In this document: positions 45,617 to 64,000 of the stretch, one piece after another
Layout of the letters: the number at the start of each line of letters is the position of its first letter
Position numbering within the stretch: the stretch's first letter is position 1
Source: Pterobdella sp. o SKG-2022
Lineage: Eukaryota > Annelida > Clitellata > Hirudinida > Piscicolidae
DNA length: 64,000 nt
Assembly: GCA_964035795.1 (NCBI GenBank)
Contig: OZ038322.1
Location: 124,001-188,000, forward strand
Reading direction: 5' to 3'
Position numbers and translations under genes: made by a program
Notes under the pieces: generated by a model
What the model was told of the DNA's origin: nothing
Seen by the model: only the letters and a program-made list of their open reading frames with translations
Databases searched by the model: none

Positions 45617-46015
45617 AGTTGCCATTGGTACTAGAGGGCTTTGTGGCTTGTTTCGTCAATATTTCAAACTACGTTGCTGTTTATTTATTGGTATTGAGAA
45701 GTTTATGGTGTTATTAAGTTGGGTGATTTTCAAAATTTTTGTTTACTCAAAAAACTAAGCCAATTTCGAATGGATACAACTTTTTAATTGAAATATCACT
45801 TAAAATATTATTGAATGCTAGCTTCATTTGATTTGTAGCAAAATCACATACCTCCATAATCGCTTGAAACTGAATGATTGCCACCCTATGCGAACATTTA
45901 TTATATACTCTGCAAATATATTATGAGACTCGAAATTGCGTTTTTGATTTGCAGTGAGATAAAGTCCCCGAATTTGCTTCAAAATTAACAAAATGGCGGT
46001 TCAATTGTGGGATTG
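45617..46015. other. 3' flank of the tetraspan gene
   Basis: AT-rich, no coding signal. It presumably holds the 3' UTR. No convincing poly(A) signal near the stop. Confidence 0.4.
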
Positions 46016-46019
46016 TTTA

Positions 46020-46650
46020 GTCCTAATGACTCCTTAATCCAATCAAACTCCTCATTCAACAGACGTTTATAGTGTTCTTGCCATGCAAGTAGCTTTTTGT
46101 GGTCTGTAACAGCTAAGTCCCCTTTTCCATTTTGACAAAATTTTTTCCAATCAGATCAAGGATAGCCACATACATACTCTTCGCTATTTTGAACACTTCT
46201 CGTACCCTTTCTTGGAACCAAACCTTTGCTACTTAATCACTCTCTCATCCTTATACACAGCTCTTAACAGCTTTCTCAAGTCGTAGATAAAAAACTTCAC
46301 TAGCACCATTCTTATAAAATCTCCAAGCTAGCAAAGACCATAACGCTTCCTTTTTGCATATAAATGAGAACAACTTTACTTGTCTTCAAGTCATGAGGCA
46401 TATCCTTTCCATCGAGGACTTCATTTGCTTTTTAGAATATAATTTGCTTACCATGTGAAAAAGCAGCTAAGTGCTCGTTGACAATCCCAGTCGGTTTACT
46501 AGCCTTGCCATATTTCATTATCTCTAGCCCTCTCTTCACCTCGTTAATAGCAAATGGTTCTACGGGAACTTCACCATCCGATCTTCCTCATTTACGATGG
46601 CGTTTGTGTGCTCCTTCCACACTCTTTTTTAACCATTCTTGGTGATTAGA
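46020..46650 (-). mobile_element. LINE fragment (pre-RT linker and RT start)
   Basis: Minus sense shows RVWKEHTNAIVNEED near 46620, GLEIMKYGKASKPTGIVNEH (RT start) near 46520, and a separate linker GDLAVTDHKKLLAWQEHYKR and LLNEEFDWIKESL at 46125-46020. The two parts look like linkers from two related elements lying side by side. Frames are broken. Confidence 0.7.
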
Positions 46651-46679
46651 GTCTTTGTTTTTCTGTCTTCTCTCACAAG

Positions 46680-47310
46680 CAGCAAGATGCGCAAAAGAAA
46701 CTATGTCGTGTGGCAGAAGAAGCTGAAAAAACAGGACTTCAAATCAATACCGGAAAGACAAAGGTCATGAGAGTCAACAACAAAAACCAAGATCCAGTGA
46801 AACTACATCACGAGGAAATTAAGAAAGTTGACAAGTTTGTCTACTTGGGTAGTGTTGTCATCAAAGATGGGGGAACAGACGAAGACATCAAGAGCCGCAT
46901 CAACAAAGCTAGGCACGTTTTCAAGATCCTTCGACAAATCTGGAGATCGAAACCCCTCTCAGTCCGTAATAAGATCAGGGTTTTCAACACTAATGTGAAA
47001 TCTTTTCTACTCTATGGCTCAGAGACGTGGCGAGTGACAATTACCATCACCCACAAGCTTCAGTCATTCACGAACCGGTGCCTAAGAAACATCCTGAACA
47101 TCAGATGGCCAAAAGTTGTCTCCAACGAAGAACTTTGGAACAAGACAAAACAAGTCACACTAGAGACGGAAATAAAGAAGCGGAAATGGGGATGGATAAG
47201 TCATACACTACACAAAGCTGCAGCCAACATCGCATGATAGGCACTAGACTGGAACCCACAAGAGAAGAGAAAAGTTGGCCCACCTAAGCAGACCTGGCGG
47301 AGAAGTTATG
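46680..47310 (+). mobile_element. LINE 3' part (RT thumb and C-terminus)
   Basis: A frame of 175 codons reads VAEEAEKTGLQINTGKTKVM, FVYLGSVVIKDGGTDEDIKS, LLYGSETWRV, LQSFTNRCLRNILNIRWP, then after a shift ALDWNPQ and PPKQTWRR. This is the end of an RTE/CraTA-like RT polyprotein. It is truncated before the YADD box and in the opposite orientation to the neighbouring fragment. Confidence 0.88.
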
Positions 47311-47402
47311 TAATTAACTTTTCTCCCGAACACTTGCTCAAGCGATTCTAATGCAAATTAGTCAAAGCTGTTCTCTATAGTTTACAATGTTTGCTACAAC
47401 TT

Positions 47403-47490
47403 TAACTGTTGGTCTGACACGAGATCGAATCCGGTAGCTTTAGATAATTAGTCTAACGATTAAGCATTTGAGCTATACGGAGAAACAGGA
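47403..47490 (-). mobile_element. tRNA-derived SINE head
   Basis: Minus sense: TCCGTATAGCTCAAATGCTT, ACTAATTATCTAAAGCTACC, then the B box GGATTCGATCTC and GTCAGACCAACAG. The middle matches the copy at 58104 (AATTATCTAAAGTTACC), which places it in the same SINE family. Confidence 0.7.
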
Positions 47491-48484
47491 AGCAAAACCT
47501 GGAAGACACAATTGGAAGAAGCAAACAAGAGTTTATTATTTGGGAAAACTTCCATGGACCTTATCATAAGACCATCTTAGATCATCGCAAAACTTATTGT
47601 TGGAGCATGAAGTACATTTGTGTTTGTTTCGTATTATTTCAGCACTTTTTAGCGCAGCTGGTGAAAAGTGGATCACTATGAACATTGTTCGTTGTATAAT
47701 TATTCAAGAAAAATTCTTGATTCAATCTAATGTCCCAAGCTCAACAATACTATAAAATGGTCCACTCTCAATGAGATTAGGTTTTTTGTGAAAATCACGG
47801 ATTCAAGGTAGTGTGTTTAAATAAGAAATTAATTGAAATTTGCAAATAATCTTCATTTCATTCTATGAAACATTATTTTGTACAGTTGAGGAGGTCAGAA
47901 GTTGCCAAGCAAGATGATGAAGTTGTTGTTGTTGCTTTGTGTAGCAGTTGTTGTTGTAAAACAAATTACATCAAAAAAAGAATCTCATGTTAAAAACTTC
48001 AAAAGAGGATGAATATAGAATAGAGCTTGACTTGAAAGCTGAAAAAGTATTTATACATTTGAAAGCGGATGGAGCGTTTGATCCGAAAGCTGTAATAAGG
48101 GCTTCCATTATATATTGACTGATTTCTTATGGAAACTATCTTTAACAGACAGTTCGATTGTTCAAAGGTAAAAAATACAAAACAGCTTTAGAGTTTGCGA
48201 AGTATCGAATCTTTAAAACGAAGAAATCTGCCTGCTTTTGTTCAAGTTGAGAAAATTTAATAAACTGAAGTTGTTGTTTAATAATTCAGTAACGATATAA
48301 CTTGTTGTCTTGTTATTGTTGTGCATAATGTCTTTATTTACTTTTTGATTCAATATGGAGCCAATAATAATTTGTTTTTCATAATAACTTTGATGTCTAG
48401 CTAGATTCATCCAATCACAGAGGTTATTAAAAGTTATCATAAGACTTATAATCATTAGATTTATTTTATATGGAAACAATGTGG

Positions 48485-48560
48485 CTTAGGTGGTAAACGT
48501 TCAACTAGACTGTCGGGGTTCGAATCTTGGTTTGAGAAACGATTTCAATTTGTTTTCATA
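48485..48560 (+). mobile_element. tRNA-like SINE head
   Basis: GTGGCTTAGGTGGTAAACG (A box) and GGGGTTCGAATCTTGG (B box) at tRNA-like spacing. The acceptor-arm ends do not pair well, so a SINE relic is likelier than a tRNA gene. Confidence 0.55.
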
Positions 48561-48899
48561 CATTCCAAAATGTTACATTAGTTTATAATAATCGTTGAAG
48601 TCTGGCAATTTTGAACTGAATGGCAAGCGTTACTTTCTGACTTGGTGGACTAAATACTCAAAAAAAGTTTATCAAAAAGAAATTATGAAATTGTTCAATT
48701 CTTAAATAATAAATACTTTGTAGTTGAAAGCAGGTTCGCATAGAAGCAACAAGACAACATACTGTTGATCTCTTGTTTTCTCATGAACGAAATTTCATAA
48801 AAATTGTTTTATCTCACACAAAAATTATTTGAATAAAATGAAAATTGTTCGATCATCTTTTGTTTTTCAAATTCTTGGAAAAAAGTGAGGTCTTTGAGG

Positions 48900-49480
48900 A
48901 TGGTATTCTCTGAAGGTATCTACTTGCCCCTCTCTATTCCCTCATTTATCAATTTCTGTACCACGCTTTGATAATCTGCTTTGCTCATAATGACAACACT
49001 TGAGTCTTTGTCATCTGTGAAAATAGAGATGTTGCTGTTCTCTCTAAGTTCTTTCAGTAATTGGACCTCATCATTCTTCGCAAGTCCAACATTCTTCGAG
49101 AGAGTAGTGGTCATTTTTCTAAGGCACTCATGCAATGATTTCTTTTCTATATCAGCTACAAACATTTTCGCTTTCTCGCAAGTGACTGATTCCAACGCCA
49201 AGTTCTATCTGGTTTCTTTATGTTTGTTGAGACTTTTTTTGAGTCCATCTAGTTTTAAATCTTGATAGGAAGAAAGGTTGATAATAGGCACTTCATATGT
49301 TTTTTGACGTTTCGGTGTCTGTTTGTTTTCAATCTATACAATTTAGCAGTTTATGTTTTTAATTGCTTAAGATTTTGTCGAGTTAAAGATTTTCTAATAG
49401 CACGACAAGCTCTTCTGTACAAGCCTTTATCAAGACGGTCGCTAGGTTATTATACAATACCGAATGTTCACACGCTAATT
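48900..49480 (-). mobile_element. Penelope-like element fragment
   Basis: Minus sense: DKGLYRRACRAIRKSLTRQN (49435-49375), a stop, then LYRLKTNRHRNVKKH, SNISIFTDDKDSSVVIMSKA and DYQSVVQKLI (49050-48940). The order, with basic leader and 'D-KDSSVVIM-DY', is that of the N-terminal part of Penelope-like reverse transcriptases. The RT core itself is not present. Confidence 0.6.
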
Positions 49481-49839
49481 TTTTGAGGTTTGTAATGTGT
49501 AGAAAATGCCTTTTGGTTGTAGCAAAAACTGGAATACTATCATGATGTGAAGTTTGTTTCATGGAAGAGAAGCTAGATGCTTCTCTTTGAGTTTTGTGTG
49601 TCTTGTTTTCCAATTTTGATCTGACTATGCGATTGGGGTAACATGAAAAAATGATTTTAACAAGCCACAAAAAATAAGCATATTCTAGAACACTAATAAA
49701 TTCTATTGAAATACAAAGCTTTTCGTTAACAAAATAACATTTTCAAATATGAGAAACACACCAGTGCCATCACTTATCTGTTAGGCAGACGTCATATCCT
49801 TTTGCAGGAAGTGACCGAATCTCAGCTCTCAAGTTGAAC

Positions 49840-50720
49840 ACTGAAAAAGGCATTTATGGCTCTAGATTCTTCAGAATACAACAAACCACTGAACATCCAC
49901 ATCAACAACACCCCATCCCCACCCCCTCCAACCCTACCATCCTTGGCTTAACTTTTGACCCAAAACTAAACTTCTCTTGCCGCATAAGCAATACCTCCAT
50001 AAAAACCCAAAAAATACTAAATATAATTAAACTTTCAACATCCACACACTAGAACAAAAGCATAAACACACTATAACCACATAAAAAACATTACTCCTTC
50101 CCGTTATCGAATGTGCCAACATCATCTGGTCACCCATCATCTCATTCAACTCACTCAACAAACTACAAAAAACACAAAACACAGCTCTGAGAACAATCAC
50201 GGGCAGTACACTAGACACCAGCACCCAACACCTTCATTCAAAGACAAAAACTCTCCCACTCCGAACCCACTTCAAACTAAATGCCTCACAAGTGAACCAA
50301 AAAGCCTCTCCTCCTATCCACCCCCTACATTCACTCACCACACTAGAAGCCCACCCGAGCTACAAAAAAACAATCCACATTCAACAACATCAGCTACACC
50401 CTAAACATACCCTCCTCCACCCAGACCACCTCTCACACACAAATAAAAAACAAAATGAAAACCATACACACAAAAATAGTACACGACTACATATCATCCA
50501 CTCACAACAAAATCTTCAGCAAGCAACCCCCACCTATTCATGAATCTGGAACCACCCTAGACCACCACACTCATCGCACTCACGCCCAACTCAGATCAAA
50601 CAAATCACCTTTCATACCTCAACAAAATCTCACCCTCATCTCATCCCTCACCTTCATGTTCTTTCTGCCACACCCACCTTTATGACACCCCTTACCTCTT
50701 TATTCGCCCCAAAACATATA
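49840..50720 (+). mobile_element. Jockey-type LINE 3' end
   Basis: Pieces across three frames: NPTILGLTFDPKLNFSCRI, ALRTITGSTLDTSTQHLHSK, TKTLPLRTHFKLNASQ, HAQLRSNKSPFIP and a degenerate C-terminus. These match the section after the RT of jockey/CR1-type elements. Several frameshifts; inactive. Confidence 0.78.
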
Positions 50721-52488
50721 CCACACTGAGCTCCGAAAGTTTGTGGACTAAGCCTTGTAAGAGCAGTTGAGCTCTTGAAGAACTGGAGGGTCTTGATAGG
50801 AACCTGAGAAACATCCACCCATGACTAGAGTGCCTGGAGTAAATAAAAAGCAGAGCACCCTTAAGCGATTTGGAGACGATATGAGAGGTATGCAATACTA
50901 CACAATCAATAGTTTCCCAAAGTAATTCCACATCTTCAGAGTGGTTCATGTTAATAGAAAGGTGTCTGAGAGTTGTTTGCAGTGTGGAAATCATGTCACC
51001 AGTCCAATGGGGGTGCTGAGAAAGAGCACCAAATATCGTCTGCTGAATAATTTAGCAACTTAGTCATGAACCTTTCTCGAGCATTCCATCCAACCATCCT
51101 TCATAATCTCCTTTGGCGTTTGTTTAATAAATTAAAGACTTTTTGCTTTTTATTTAAAATCTTCATTTTTTATGATTATATTAAATTTTGCTTCAAAATA
51201 AATAGGATTTATTTTTGAGTATACTATCAATTACTTCCGCTATTAATGGATACAAATCAATTCTGAGTTGTTGGCATCAAAAAATTCAATTTAAAACTAC
51301 TATAAATTTTAAAAACATTTGCAATAAATGGCGTGTTAAAGTCAGAATGGCGTCATCACCAGTAGAACCTTGAGCCCATAACTTTTTCATCTTGTTAGCT
51401 CATTGGCAGGCTTCCAAGAACATATTTATTTTGTCTGCTCTTTTTAATTAGCTTCTTTTTTATGTATTAGGTGCCATGTTCAAGTATTCTCGCCCGGCTG
51501 CTCAATCCGCAGCTTCCTCCAGCCAATCAGCTTGCATTATTTATATCGTTTTCAAAAATATTTCTGCGCAATAAAACATGCACAACAAAAACAATGCATT
51601 ATTTCTTACTCTTTTGAGTAAGGCGATGAATTCTTGAAATCGAGTTCAACACAAACTGAGTCTGTGCAATTGCAGTCCATTTGAGCATACCACCAAGTTT
51701 TTGATGAATGAATAATCGACTTGTTAGCGATTCAAAATGGCCGACAAACACGTTGTCAAGCAAATTGCACAGGCCCTCAATAAACTCGAATGCAGTTTTA
51801 GTTTATTTTCACATCATAAATATATTTTTCATTTTCATAAATTGATAGGCTGTCTCGAAATATAGTTTTTGATCATTTATTCACAAAAAATCCAACTTTT
51901 AGACAGATTTTCTTATAAAATCAATTTTAGTATTATTGTTGATAAAATCTCAAAAAAATCAATATATCCCACTGAAATAAAACATGCAACAAATATCACT
52001 ATCAAAAAGGGTCCTAATTTTTGTGGGTTGACGCCACAACTCATGAAATTTGTGTGTATGAAGCTGGTTGGAACCAAATTACTAAATGATCATAAATTTT
52101 GCGCTTCTTAAAAATTCTTGAATTGTCAATAGAAACTTGGTCGATGTTATGGGGTTTTGCAAAGTGGTAAGCGGGTATTTACAATCCTGTCAGCTTTGAA
52201 GCATCTTACATTTATAGAAAAAATTTATTTAAAAAATTAAAACGAGTAACGTGGAAATAAAAAACAATGATTAGCTCTCAAAACGTCATAGAAGATACTT
52301 CTTTTTCCCCTTTTCCCCATTTCATAACCTCCTCTTGCCCTTAGCCCTCCTATTTCTCCTCCTTCTTAGCCCCCTTCCCTCCAAACTGTCTTGAACATCG
52401 TCTGACAAAAAGCACAACTCATGAAACAATTGAACCAGTAGTTGAATGATAAGTCCCTCCTAACCACCTTCTGCATCAGGTATGGCAC
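50721..52488. other. Stretch with no recognisable gene
   Basis: AT-rich, only short unsupported frames. It is the 3' flank of the SUEL-CUB gene, which runs leftwards and stops at 52489, so part of it should be that gene's 3' UTR. Confidence 0.5.

Positions 52489-64000
<11,512 letters not shown>

Overview
The window is intron-rich animal nuclear DNA. Coding exons are short, sit behind GT...AG introns and keep phase across junctions. The spaces between are full of non-LTR retrotransposons (LINEs), tRNA-derived SINEs, very long (TG)n/(CA)n microsatellites and minisatellites. Nothing prokaryotic is present: no operons, CRISPR arrays or rRNA. The mix of a SUEL-lectin/CUB membrane protein, human-like intron structure and abundant (TG)n suggests an invertebrate, perhaps a lophotrochozoan such as an annelid or mollusc. 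That placement is inference.

Most long open frames are retroelement or microsatellite translations, while the real genes lie in short exons that I joined by hand. In order: (1) PIGK/GPI8, catalytic subunit of GPI transamidase, minus strand 4965-3368, five full internal or first exons plus one more, with the 3' part off the left edge beyond an inserted LINE. (2) PARG, poly(ADP-ribose) glycohydrolase, plus strand 7496-19878, about 16 exons, with LINEs in its two largest introns. (3) A possible small single-pass membrane protein, minus, about 22347-21868. (4) An Asn-rich 722-residue single-exon frame of unknown role, minus, 24809-22641. (5) A DENND2-type Rab GEF, plus, 27488-38026, 15 exons and about 903 residues. 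(6) A small tetraspan protein of 149 residues, plus, 42451-45616, three exons. (7) A SUEL lectin - CUB - sushi-like - transmembrane protein, minus, from beyond the right edge to 52489.

Retroelements: a degenerate APE/RT LINE with a PHD-like finger (58-3094); an RNase H LINE with several PHD-like fingers (15180-10856, minus, in a PARG intron) and a decayed relative (5300-6720); a LINE family with C-terminal zinc fingers whose copies all lie between (TG)n arrays (16105-17884, 30890-31569, 32085-32552, 62425-62882, and a relative at 19080-19310); further LINE pieces at 3575, 6850, 25180-27135, 39240-40990, 46020-47300 and 49840-50700; and a Penelope-like piece at 48900-49480. A tRNA-derived SINE family recurs at 30223, 33055, 39000, 47405, 48490 and 58104.

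The host genes are not a functional cluster: GPI anchoring, ADP-ribose turnover and Rab activation are housekeeping roles that happen to be neighbours. The most unusual system is the zinc-finger LINE family that appears to live inside (TG)n microsatellites. The least familiar host genes are the SUEL-CUB-sushi receptor, the tetraspan and the Asn-rich frame. All exon joins come from reading splice signals, frame and remembered family sequence; no alignment or transcript was available.
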